In this document: piece after piece, positions 1 to 6,878 of the stretch
Position numbering within the stretch: position 1 is the first letter of the stretch
Layout of the letters: the number at the start of each line of letters is the position of its first letter
NCBI GenBank assembly: GCA_003558145.1
Contig: PWMP01000064.1
Coordinates: 1-10,702 of the forward strand
DNA from: Elusimicrobiota bacterium
Lineage (GTDB): Bacteria > CG03 > SLGR01 > PWQF01
DNA: 10,702 bases
Direction: 5' to 3'
Program-made: the position numbers and the translations under genes
Notes under the pieces: generated by a model
What the model was told of the DNA's origin: nothing
The model's database searches: none
Seen by the model: the letters and a program-made list of their open reading frames with translations, nothing else

Positions 1-531
1 ACCAATATCAACTCGGGCGAACGGATACGCGATGAAGGAGACAACACTTTCCGCCTGACAAACGATGAAGGCCAGTGGCTGCTTCTCTCCTATTCCGGCA
101 CTCCCGTATTCGGAATACTTGTGGACCTTCCCATAGAAAGTCCTGCCGCCGGCGGCAGGACTGCAGACGAGATCAGGCAGCCTGGTCTTACAATACACAG
201 AAATCAGACTCTCGAGCGTTATACTGCCGGAGACGGTTTTTCATTTGTTCAGGGAAAAATTGTCAAAGACACAGGCATAGGTTTTGAAGGAACCTCTGTT
301 ATATCTTATGACGGCCCTAATATTAAAAGTCTGGGATTTATGAGACTTGAAGATGTGCATAACGCGCCGATATCAGGATACGATAATGCTGTACCGGCTG
401 AGGTAGGGCATTCGTACGTTGCAATCTGTGAAAACGGAAATTACGCCAAGTTTAGGATAATTGATGTAACATTTGAAAGAATTATATTCGACTGGGCATA
501 CCAGCCGGACGGTTCAAGGGATTTGAGGTAA
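1..531 (+). CDS. C-terminal part of an unrecognised, probably secreted or envelope protein
   Basis: The reading frame is open from the first base to a TAA at 529-531, so the start lies outside the window and at least 176 residues are present. I do not recognise the family. The last 40 or so residues contain GHSYVAICENGNYAKFRIID and then FDWAYQPDGSRDL, which read like a small beta-rich module (alternating strand and turn, YAKF, YQPDGSR) of a kind I associate with exported bacterial proteins; that is pattern memory only. No membrane segment is visible in this part. Residues ESPAAGGRT are encoded by a perfect 24-bp palindrome (139-162), which may be an in-frame insertion. The stop lies 4 nt before the GTG of the putative outer-membrane barrel gene, so the two are probably cotranscribed and may act together at the cell surface. 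That the frame is real is well supported by its length and by this coupling; its function is unknown. Confidence 0.75.
   Translation, partial: TNINSGERIRDEGDNTFRLTNDEGQWLLLSYSGTPVFGILVDLPIESPAAGGRTADEIRQPGLTIHRNQTLERYTAGDGFSFVQGKIVKDTGIGFEGTSVISYDGPNIKSLGFMRLEDVHNAPISGYDNAVPAEVGHSYVAICENGNYAKFRIIDVTFERIIFDWAYQPDGSRDLR
139..162. repeat. Perfect 24-bp GC-rich palindrome inside a coding region
   Basis: The 12-base arm AGTCCTGCCGCC is followed immediately by its exact reverse complement, with no loop. It is far richer in GC than its surroundings and keeps the reading frame of the host gene, encoding a low-complexity SPAAGGR stretch. As RNA it would need to open a few central bases to form a hairpin. 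It has no T-run after it, so it does not look like a terminator. It may be a small mobile palindromic element or simply a local duplication; the sequence alone does not decide. Confidence 0.6.
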
Positions 532-535
532 GGTT

Positions 536-2074
536 GTGAAAAAAACAATATTACTTTCTGCCTCTCTTTTCTTTGTCTCCGCAATCTCATATGCCGGCGG
601 CCTCAGTATGAACCTCAGGTCAAATATATATCACAACCTTGTTGACGGGGCGACATCCTACTCTATTCTTGAAGAGGGAACATACAACACCCACAATATT
701 TCTGTGAATTATTCAGCCCGGCAGGGCAATAACAGCTTCAACAGCGGCATATCCGCCAGGGCCACCAACGACGAAGCCGCGTATAGGGACGATTTTAAAG
801 TTCACAGGTGGTTTGCAGGCTTTGATTCTCATACGAATGATCTTGAATACGGGCTCACCGTGGGGTATGTTTACGGCAGTTTTTCCGACCTTGTTTTCTC
901 CCGCGCCGTTACAGGAGGAATGGGACACTTTAACGTCGGGGGGTTTTCCTTCCAGCCGGTCTACGGCATGCAGTACGGCGCGGTAAAGGATTCCATGTAC
1001 CGCAGAAATTCCATGGGTTTCCGCGCGGCGCAGGAACTGGGAGAAGGATGGAACGCGGGTTTCAGCTATGCCTTGACCTCAGACGATGAAGACAGTATGG
1101 ATGATGACAATGAGATTGTTCCCGTTGAAAAAAACACTGTTTACGGATTTGATATAACCGGAATGCTCTACGAAAACCTTACTATGCGCCTGGATACGGC
1201 GTGGTCCGGCCGGGAAGAAGAAATTTCAGATATCGAAGAGGAAGGCCGGGCATATAAACTCAGGGCCGACTACCGCACAAGAACTTTCAGCCTCGGTGGC
1301 GAATACTCCGTTGCGGGCTCCTCTTTTTCTTCTCTTTCGGGCTATGCCGACAGGGACAGGCGAGTAAGGGCTTTCAGCGCGGGATACCGCTTTGCCGACT
1401 TTGCCAACGCAAGGTTTTCATACGAAACCTATAACAACAACATTGATGACAACCTTGAGTATACTACCGCGGTCTCGGCCCCCAGGCTGAGAACGGATTT
1501 CAGGCTTACCGGGAATATAATGCTGAACCTGGATTTAAGGTCAAGAAAAATAGAATCGGATGACAGGGACACAACAGTAAACAGAAGGTTTAAGGCCCGG
1601 GGCGGGGGCATAAGGTATGCAATAGGGACTTCAAACATGGGTTTTAATTATACCCTCTCTGAAAATGAAGATAAAAACGATTCCGGTAACGATTACGAAG
1701 AAGACGCTCTTTCACTTACGGCGGGCGGCTCTTACAGGATAAAAGAAGGCGCTGTCCGTCTCTCGCCTTCGGCATCATACCGGCAGAGCATAAGGGAAAG
1801 AAGTGCCGGAGACAGGGACCGTTCGTCCGGCTACACCCTTGCTCTCAATGGAAGATTTTCAGACATAGCAGCTGCTGGGATATCGCATTCCTGCAGCAGG
1901 CGCAGCGGTGGGTCAACCAGCTCAAGAGTTGCAATGTCCTTTTCTTACTTTATTGCCGGCAATACGGGCAGAGCCCTGGAACTGGAATACTCAGTCAGGG
2001 ATAACGATTCCGGCGAAAAGGATACAAGTTATACCGACAGCGTACTTCGGGCAGGAACGAGCCTGAGATTTTAA
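536..2074 (+). CDS. Putative outer-membrane beta-barrel protein, family not recognised
   Basis: This is a 512-residue protein with a GTG start preceded by GAGG at good spacing, 4 nt after the previous stop. Residues 1-20 are a clear Sec signal peptide: MKK, a hydrophobic core LLSASLFFVSAI, and a signal peptidase I site at SYA|GG. The rest is rich in alternating polar/aromatic strands (for example YGLTVGYVYGSF, YKLRADYRTRTFSLGGEYSV, RAFSAGYRFADFANARFSYE) separated by acidic or Asn/Gly loops such as residues DDEDSMDDDNE. It ends in SLRF, and a C-terminal Phe is the usual recognition signal for the BAM assembly machinery. These traits together indicate a transmembrane beta-barrel in the outer membrane. 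There is no heme CxxCH motif or plug domain that I can see. MtrB/PioB-like or generic porin-type barrels are possible relatives, but I cannot assign a family. It ends 2 nt from the converging ygeW stop. Confidence 0.8.
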   Translation: MKKTILLSASLFFVSAISYAGGLSMNLRSNIYHNLVDGATSYSILEEGTYNTHNISVNYSARQGNNSFNSGISARATNDEAAYRDDFKVHRWFAGFDSHTNDLEYGLTVGYVYGSFSDLVFSRAVTGGMGHFNVGGFSFQPVYGMQYGAVKDSMYRRNSMGFRAAQELGEGWNAGFSYALTSDDEDSMDDDNEIVPVEKNTVYGFDITGMLYENLTMRLDTAWSGREEEISDIEEEGRAYKLRADYRTRTFSLGGEYSVAGSSFSSLSGYADRDRRVRAFSAGYRFADFANARFSYETYNNNIDDNLEYTTAVSAPRLRTDFRLTGNIMLNLDLRSRKIESDDRDTTVNRRFKARGGGIRYAIGTSNMGFNYTLSENEDKNDSGNDYEEDALSLTAGGSYRIKEGAVRLSPSASYRQSIRERSAGDRDRSSGYTLALNGRFSDIAAAGISHSCSRRSGGSTSSRVAMSFSYFIAGNTGRALELEYSVRDNDSGEKDTSYTDSVLRAGTSLRF

Positions 2075-2076
2075 AG

Positions 2077-3276
2077 TCATCCGCTGCGGTGTTTGTTTCC
2101 TCTGTATTTATCATCGATAAGTGTTACGGGATCACGGAAGCAGCACATAATTATTATTGCCGCTATTATAAAAGGCTTATGGCGCGCCTGGCGGTAAGTC
2201 TGGATGCGGTACTTTTCAAAAACGTCTTCAGTGACCTCTCCATACTCACAACTAACGCCCTGCACGTCCGCCGGCAGGCAATGAAGATATATGGCCGACT
2301 TATCTTTTGTCAGCGACACCATATCTTCGTCGCAAACCCAGTCCTTATGTTTCGCATTCTGGGCAAGGCATTCTTTTTCCAATCCGGTCAGCCCCTTTTC
2401 GTCACCTTTGTTTAGAAGCTGAGTGCGTTTTTTCATAACTTCCAACGGCGCCCAGCTCTTCGGATAAATAACGTCAGCCCCGTTGAAGGCCTCTTTCATA
2501 TCTTCCGTTACAGTAAAACTTCCTCCCGACTCCTTAGCAAACTCGCCGGCTTTTTTAACCACATCTGGCATAAGATTGTATCCGGCCGGGTGAGCCAGGA
2601 CGACTTCAGCCCCGAACCTGCTCATAAGGGCTATAACCCCCTGCGGAACGGAAAGGGGTTTACCATAACTGGGCGAGTACGCCCAACTCATGGCTATCTT
2701 TTTGCCCCGCAGGCTTTCAAGGGAACCAAAATAATTTTTAAGATGCTGCAGATCCGTAAGCGTTTGTGTGGGATGGTCCAAATCACACTGCAAATTTACA
2801 ACCGCGGGACGATGACCCAGTACTCCTTTGCTGAATCCTTCATTCAGTGAAGAAGCTACTTCCTTCATAAAGTTATGGCCCCTGCCTATGTACATGTCGT
2901 CTCGTATACCTATTACCTCACTTAAAAACGATATCATATTTGAGGTTTCCCTTATTGTTTCGCCGTGAGTAATCTGTGTCTTGGATTCATCCATGTCAAA
3001 AGTCCCCAGTCCCAGCAGGTTGCAGGCCGAGGCATAAGCCATTCTTGTTCTGGTAGACATATCCCGAAAAAGGGATATACCCAACCCGGTCTGAAAAACT
3101 TTCAGGCTGACATTGTCCCGGTAAAGAGCGCGCAGTATATCAGCCATACTGAGAATAGCTTTTATATCTTCAATGCTTTTATCCCAGCTCAACAGAAAAT
3201 CTTTTCTGTACATATTAAAGTTCATTTTCTTAAGTGATACCAGCATGTTTTTTGTCTTTAAAATAGCTTCTCTCAT
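2077..3276 (-). CDS. ygeW: YgeW-family knotted carbamoyltransferase
   Basis: This is a 399-residue member of the aspartate/ornithine transcarbamylase superfamily and closely matches YgeW as I remember it from E. coli (about 396 residues). Visible motifs are the carbamoyl-phosphate loop SLFRDMSTRTR (residues 68-78), the second-domain stretch beginning NLQCDLDHPTQTLTDL (from about 161), KKIAMSWAYSPSYGKPLSVP, the YPKSWAP segment and HCLPAD (332-337), followed by the conserved EVTEDVFEKYRIQTYRQA tail. It transfers a carbamoyl group or phosphorolyses a ureido compound in the cytosol. The natural substrate of YgeW was long undetermined; ygeW is linked with ygeX, ygeY, hyuA and ssnA in purine/urate-type degradation clusters. 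The ATG at 3276 is preferred over a TTG 24 nt upstream because GAGG (3285-3288) sits 8 nt before it. It starts 20 nt after the ygeY stop and ends convergently against the barrel gene. The C-terminus (residues 383-399) is basic and divergent. Confidence 0.93.
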   Translation of the reverse strand: MREAILKTKNMLVSLKKMNFNMYRKDFLLSWDKSIEDIKAILSMADILRALYRDNVSLKVFQTGLGISLFRDMSTRTRMAYASACNLLGLGTFDMDESKTQITHGETIRETSNMISFLSEVIGIRDDMYIGRGHNFMKEVASSLNEGFSKGVLGHRPAVVNLQCDLDHPTQTLTDLQHLKNYFGSLESLRGKKIAMSWAYSPSYGKPLSVPQGVIALMSRFGAEVVLAHPAGYNLMPDVVKKAGEFAKESGGSFTVTEDMKEAFNGADVIYPKSWAPLEVMKKRTQLLNKGDEKGLTGLEKECLAQNAKHKDWVCDEDMVSLTKDKSAIYLHCLPADVQGVSCEYGEVTEDVFEKYRIQTYRQARHKPFIIAAIIIMCCFRDPVTLIDDKYRGNKHRSG

Positions 3277-3284
3277 TTTTTTAA

Positions 3285-3288
3285 CCTC
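3285..3288 (-). promoter_or_regulatory. Ribosome binding site deciding the ygeW start
   Basis: GAGG followed by eight A/T-rich bases and then ATG at 3276. It supports the ATG over the in-frame TTG at 3300, which has no such signal and overlaps the ygeY stop codon. Confidence 0.6.
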
Positions 3289-3296
3289 GTTTTCCT

Positions 3297-4502
3297 TCAA
3301 TTACCTTCCGTAACCTTGACATAATGGCCCGGAAATGCTGCATAAAAAGCTGCTGCTTTTACCAGATGGTCAGCAGCAATCTGGTCGTCCACTGTGTGAG
3401 CGTATTTCTCTTCTCCGGGCCCAAAACCTACCGTTGGTATATTAAGCATACCCATAGTCGCAACTCCGTTTGTCGAAAAAGTCCATTTTCCTATTTCACC
3501 GGCACTGCCCATTACATCAATCCGGGCTGCGCCTGCCGCAGCAAGAAGCGAATGATTTTCATCCAGTGTCCATGTTGGAAAATAGGCTTTTGACGGATAA
3601 ATCTTTCCCCTGTATTAGGGCTTTGAATACTCGGGCACATTTATCTCAGCTTCTATTCCCGCCCTGGAAGCGGCATCCTCAATTTCAGCAATAGCGATTG
3701 TAATATCTTCTCCGGCAGTAAGGCGGCGGTCCATATGTATGCTGCTGGAGGAAGGAACTGCGCAAAGGGACGGAGACTTTGATTCTATGTGGCTAACTGT
3801 TATTGAACCCTTGCCAAGAAACGGATCCTCTTTAAGGCGTTGATTCAGTTTTTCGATTTCAAGAACCATGCGGCTTATCAGGTAAACCGCGTTCACCCCT
3901 CTCTCCGGCGCCGAACCGTGAGCGGAGCGGCCCTTTACCGAAGCAGTTATTTCCATTCTACCCCGCTGCCCCCTGTAGATATTCAAAGCGGTAGGTTCTG
4001 TTATAACTACACAATCCGGGCGAAGCTTTTCTTCGTTGACTATATACTGCCAGCAAAGCCCGTCACAGTCTTCTTCCTGAACGCTTCCTACGATATACAG
4101 GGTATAATCCCCTTCCAGCTTAAAATCTTTTATCAACTTTCCCCCGTATACCATTGAAGCCATCCCGCCTTCCTGATCGCTTGCGCCAAGCCCGTATACA
4201 ATACCATTCTCAAATTTTCCCTCATAGGGATCGTGACCCCATAATTCTATATTTCCCACTCCGACTGTATCGATATGGGCATCCATGGCTATTATTTTTT
4301 TGCCCGAACCAATACGGCCAAGGATATTCCCCATACCGTCTATCCTGACTTCATCAAAACCCGTTTTTTCCATTTCTTTTTTGACGCGAAGAACCACTTC
4401 TTTTTCGCGGCAGCTCTGGGAAGGGATACGAATCATATCGCGTAAAAAATTTACCATATCCTGTTCATAACGGCGGGCAACATCAACAATATGGCTATAC
4501 AT
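3297..4502 (-). pseudogene. ygeY: YgeY-family M20 zinc hydrolase interrupted by one in-frame TAA
   Basis: The ATG at 4502 is preceded by AGGAGG with 8-nt spacing. The frame reads through 295 codons, meets TAA at 3617-3615, then continues in the same frame for 105 more recognisable codons to TGA at 3299-3297 (401 codons in all, about the usual YgeY length). The M20 peptidase/deacylase zinc and catalytic residues are visible: His76 (MDAHIDTVG), Asp109 (GLGASDQEGG), Glu143/Glu144 (QEEDCDG) and Glu169 (ITEPT); His195 lies in the dimerisation insert (RSAHGS). The last expected ligand, His369 (KYAHTVDD), lies after the stop, as do the conserved YFPTW and KWTFSTNG segments. In homologues I recall, a Ser follows the Pro at this point, so TCA to TAA is a simple explanation. 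TAA also ends neighbouring genes here, so recoding is unlikely, and it is not TGA, so selenocysteine is excluded. It is either a recent pseudogene or a read/assembly error. The family acts on ureido or amino-acid-type amides with YgeW; the precise reaction is uncertain. Confidence 0.88.
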
Positions 4503-4526
4503 TATCTTTTCCTCCTCTGGAGATTA

Positions 4527-4631
4527 TTATTTTGTTTTTCCATGGTCTTTTTGCTTCAAGCAGTTTTTATCGGCTTCCATGAACAGCCCTACATGATCCC
4601 TTGCTTTGTAAAAAATAGAACCGTCCCCTTT
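4527..4631 (-). other. 34-codon open stretch following the hydrolase gene in the same frame
   Basis: After the third of three tandem in-frame TAA codons (see the 9-bp repeat at 4626-4652) the hydrolase frame stays open for 34 codons to a TAA at 4529-4527. It starts KGDGSIFYKARDHVGLF and contains one ATG at 4580 (17 codons to the stop) with AGGG 6 nt upstream. It could be chance, a tiny peptide gene, or the tail of a decayed gene brought in with the repeat. I see no known domain. It is otherwise the gap between the hydrolase and ygeY, with no terminator hairpin that I can find. Confidence 0.2.
4612..4627 (-). repeat. Copy A of the dispersed motif GGGACGGTTCTATTTT
   Basis: The 16-bp core GGGACGGTTCTATTTT (reading the - strand) is identical to a copy at 5329-5344. 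Both are flanked by A-runs on the 5' side, are in the same orientation, and lie just downstream of a - strand stop codon. I associate this motif with dispersed intergenic repeats in some environmental genomes, but cannot verify that here. It has no inverted-repeat arms, so it is not an intrinsic terminator. Confidence 0.7.
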
Positions 4632-4652
4632 TTACCCTTTTTACCCTTTTTA
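4626..4652 (-). repeat. Three tandem copies of TAAAAAGGG carrying three in-frame stops
   Basis: The 9-bp unit TAAAAAGGG is repeated perfectly three times on the - strand. The first TAA is the stop codon of the hydrolase gene, and because the unit is 9 bp the other two TAAs are also in frame. The third unit runs straight into repeat copy A. This looks like slippage-type duplication at the junction of the gene end and the dispersed repeat. Confidence 0.85.
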
Positions 4653-5288
4653 GTCTCCTTTTGCCATCATAACAAAAACTTGCTGCTGACCGGGCATATC
4701 CGCACGGCAGCCCTGCCATTCTTTAAGCCTTCTTATCTCCGGAAAAAGCCTGGTGAATTCGCTTTCGCTTTTAAGGTCAAGTTTGCACGAAGGCGTAGAA
4801 TAATGCATCGGGATAACTATGGAAGGATTAAGCTGCCTTACTATTTCAGCGGCGCCGGCAGCTTCTACGGTAAATATTCCTCCCACCGGCAGGGCAAGTA
4901 TATCGCAGGGTTTAAAAGTTTTTATAAGGGCGGGACTGAGGGTATGCCCGATATCTCCAAGGTGAACAAAGCGGATATTGTCCATTTCGATTATAAAAGC
5001 GGTGTTTTCACCCATTTCTTTTCCGGCGCTATTATCATGATAAGTTTTTATTCCGGAGAAATTTATTCCCTTATGCCTGCAATGGCCCTCTTGGTTTACT
5101 ATAACGGGCTGTCCTTTAACTGTTTCAACAGCGCTATGATCAAAATGACTATGGGAAACCGTTACTATATCCGCTGTCTCAAAAGGTACCCTGTAACCGA
5201 CAGAGGCGTCGTATGGGTCTGTAAGCACTTTGGCTCCGCCTGATGATTCAAGCATAAAACAGGCCATACCATACCATGTTATTTTCAT
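4650..5288 (-). CDS. UlaG-like metallo-beta-lactamase-fold hydrolase (UPF0173/YtkL type)
   Basis: A 212-residue cytosolic MBL-fold protein starting at ATG 5288, with GAGG 7 nt upstream. The start MKITWYGMACFMLES is typical of the UlaG-like branch. The metal motif HSHFDH gives His46, His48, Asp50 and His51. Further ligands are probably His109 or Asp112 in HLGDIGH, and His162 in IPMHYST. LPVGGIFTVEAAGAAEIV is the conserved loop before the last strand. The length is normal for this branch. Members bind two divalent metals and hydrolyse ester, lactone or phosphodiester-like bonds, but the substrate of this one cannot be read from the sequence. It lies between argS (66-nt gap) and ygeY (147-nt gap) on the same strand. 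It could be part of the same degradation function as ygeY/ygeW, or simply a neighbour. Its stop codon is the first unit of a 9-bp tandem repeat. Confidence 0.88.
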   Translation of the reverse strand: MKITWYGMACFMLESSGGAKVLTDPYDASVGYRVPFETADIVTVSHSHFDHSAVETVKGQPVIVNQEGHCRHKGINFSGIKTYHDNSAGKEMGENTAFIIEMDNIRFVHLGDIGHTLSPALIKTFKPCDILALPVGGIFTVEAAGAAEIVRQLNPSIVIPMHYSTPSCKLDLKSESEFTRLFPEIRRLKEWQGCRADMPGQQQVFVMMAKGD

Positions 5289-5328
5289 TCTTTCACCTCA
5301 AGTTCTTATAAAGACAACTCGCTGTATT

Positions 5329-5344
5329 AAAATAGAACCGTCCC
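5329..5344 (-). repeat. Copy B of the dispersed motif GGGACGGTTCTATTTT
   Basis: Identical 16-bp core to copy A at 4612-4627, same orientation, beginning 10 nt after the argS stop codon with a 7-A run just before it. Sequence beyond the core differs between the two copies, so the shared unit is short. Together with the rest of 5289-5354 it makes up the whole gap before the hydrolase gene. Confidence 0.7.
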
Positions 5345-5354
5345 TTTTTTTATT

Positions 5355-6878
5355 TTACATTCTTTCGGGCGCTGATACGCCTATGAGACCAAGGGCGTCT
5401 TTTATTATTTCCTTTACAGCTTTCAGCAGAGCCAGCCGCTGTCTTTCCTTTTCGCTTCCTATTACCTTGACCGTATCATAATACTTGTGAAATGTAGAAG
5501 CTGACTGTCTCAGGTAATCCGTAAGAAGATGCGGGGCATCCAGCTGGAAGCACTTTTGAAGGAGGAACGGGTAATGGGCAAGAAATTTTACTATTTCCCT
5601 CTCCTCGTCCCCCAGGCCCTGTGCGTCCGAGGGCTTAACATCTTCAAATGAAATCCCCTTTTTCCGGAAAATAGAACAAATTCTGGCATGTGAGTACTGG
5701 ACGTAATATACCGGATTTTTGGATGACTCCTCTTTTGCCAGCTCCAGGTCAAATTCCAGAGGGGAATCACTGCTTCTCATAAGCATAAAAAACCTTGCTG
5801 CGTCTTTTCCGACTTCATCCAGAACCTCGTCAAGCGTAACAAACTGGCCCGCCCGGGTGGACATAGACACCTTTTCATTTCCCCTTTTCAAATCAACCAG
5901 CTGATAAAGAACTATGTCCAGGCGCTTTTTTTCCGCATAACCGAAGGATTTAAAAAAAGCCCGAAGCCGTTCGATGTAGCCGTGATGGTCCGCTCCCCAT
6001 ATATTTACAAGATGATCTGCCCGCTGAGCTTTATCACTGTGGTAGGCGCAGTCTGAAGCAAAATAGGTAAACTCCCCGTCATTTTTGACAAGTACCCTGT
6101 CCGCATCGTCGTTAAACTGAGAAGATTTGAACCATAAGGCGCCGTCCTTTTCTAAGGTGAGTCCTTTATTTTTCATTTTTTCAATGACATCTTCAACTTT
6201 CTTTGCACGGATAAAATCACTTTCGTAAACTGTGCTGCTGTATTCCACTCCAAAGTTTTTAAGAGTTTCAAAATGCATCCTGAGAATTTTTTCGCCTGCA
6301 GCCTTAGACAAGTCGCCAGATGACCTCAGCCCGGATGCTATTTCTTTAATATAATCACCCCTGTAGCCGTCTTCAGGGACTTCTTGTCCCTGCTGAATAC
6401 ATTTTACGCTTTCACCTAAAAGCTGCATCTGGTTGCCCGTATCATTTACATAATATTCCCTGCAGACATCATAACCCAGCTTTTCAAATATCCTTGCCAG
6501 TGAATCTCCTATTGCAGCACCACGGCCGTGTCCTATGTGAAGAGGTCCGGTTGGGTTGGAACTTACCATCTCAAAGAGAACTTTTCCTTTTTTAGTCCCT
6601 CCGCCGTATAATGCCGGCGAGGAAAGTATTTCTTTTATCTCCTCTTCCAGGGCTTCTTTGCCAAGAGTAATGTTTATAAATCCGGGTCCGGCAATTTCTG
6701 TTTTTTCAACCTCATCCAGTTCATTCAGCGCTTCTGCCAGTTTACGGGGGTTTATACCGGCGGCAAGGGCGGCGTTTGATGACAGGTCACCGCTGAATCC
6801 GGGAGGAGGAGTCGTCAGTTTTATATCTTCAAGTGATGTAATCTGCTCTATTTTTTCTTTAATTTTTATCTCATACAT
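5355..6878 (-). CDS. argS: Arginyl-tRNA synthetase
   Basis: Class I aminoacyl-tRNA synthetase that attaches arginine to tRNA-Arg in the cytosol. With the ATG at 6878 it has 507 residues, somewhat shorter than the usual 550-580. An N-terminal tRNA-D-loop-binding domain ends around VEKTEIAGPGFINITL (about residues 58-72). The HIGH signature is in SSNPTGPLHIGHGRG (HIGH at 114-117). YYVNDTGNQM, IWGADHHGYIERL and the KMSKS-equivalent KVSMSTRAG (about 336-344) follow. The DALR anticodon-binding domain covers roughly 387-507 and ends in the canonical GVSAPERM. A TTG 33 nt upstream is in frame but lies inside rsfS and lacks support; the ATG overlaps the rsfS stop by 8 nt (ATGTATGA), implying translational coupling. 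The stop is followed after 10 nt by repeat copy B. Confidence 0.97.
   Translation of the reverse strand: MYEIKIKEKIEQITSLEDIKLTTPPPGFSGDLSSNAALAAGINPRKLAEALNELDEVEKTEIAGPGFINITLGKEALEEEIKEILSSPALYGGGTKKGKVLFEMVSSNPTGPLHIGHGRGAAIGDSLARIFEKLGYDVCREYYVNDTGNQMQLLGESVKCIQQGQEVPEDGYRGDYIKEIASGLRSSGDLSKAAGEKILRMHFETLKNFGVEYSSTVYESDFIRAKKVEDVIEKMKNKGLTLEKDGALWFKSSQFNDDADRVLVKNDGEFTYFASDCAYHSDKAQRADHLVNIWGADHHGYIERLRAFFKSFGYAEKKRLDIVLYQLVDLKRGNEKVSMSTRAGQFVTLDEVLDEVGKDAARFFMLMRSSDSPLEFDLELAKEESSKNPVYYVQYSHARICSIFRKKGISFEDVKPSDAQGLGDEEREIVKFLAHYPFLLQKCFQLDAPHLLTDYLRQSASTFHKYYDTVKVIGSEKERQRLALLKAVKEIIKDALGLIGVSAPERM

Noticed and set aside
2260..2283. A second palindromic element (GTCCGCCGGCAGGC) in ygeW resembling the one at 139-162
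   Set aside because: The palindrome is short and imperfect, and the residues it encodes (HCLPAD region) are the conserved family motif, so it is not an insertion.
3297..3512. A separate small gene starting at the ATG at 3512
   Set aside because: It is simply the in-frame C-terminal part of ygeY after the nonsense codon; there is no good ribosome binding site before the ATG.
3615..3617. Selenocysteine or recoded stop in ygeY, considered because the family is sometimes labelled as linked to selenium metabolism
   Set aside because: The codon is TAA, not TGA, and TAA is the normal terminator of several genes in this window (argS, proA, LCP, MBL hydrolase).
4503..4649. An intrinsic terminator in the gap between the hydrolase and ygeY
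   Set aside because: The A/T runs are present but there is no GC-rich inverted repeat before a T-run on the - strand.
4491..5243. A 250-codon open frame on the + strand across the hydrolase gene and the gap before ygeY
   Set aside because: It is antisense to a clear MBL-fold gene with all metal motifs, its translation has no recognisable domain, and it has no ribosome binding site of note.
5289..5354. A sigma-70 type promoter for the hydrolase-ygeY-ygeW part
   Set aside because: A TATAAG-like box is present but no suitably spaced -35 element could be found, so I do not call it.
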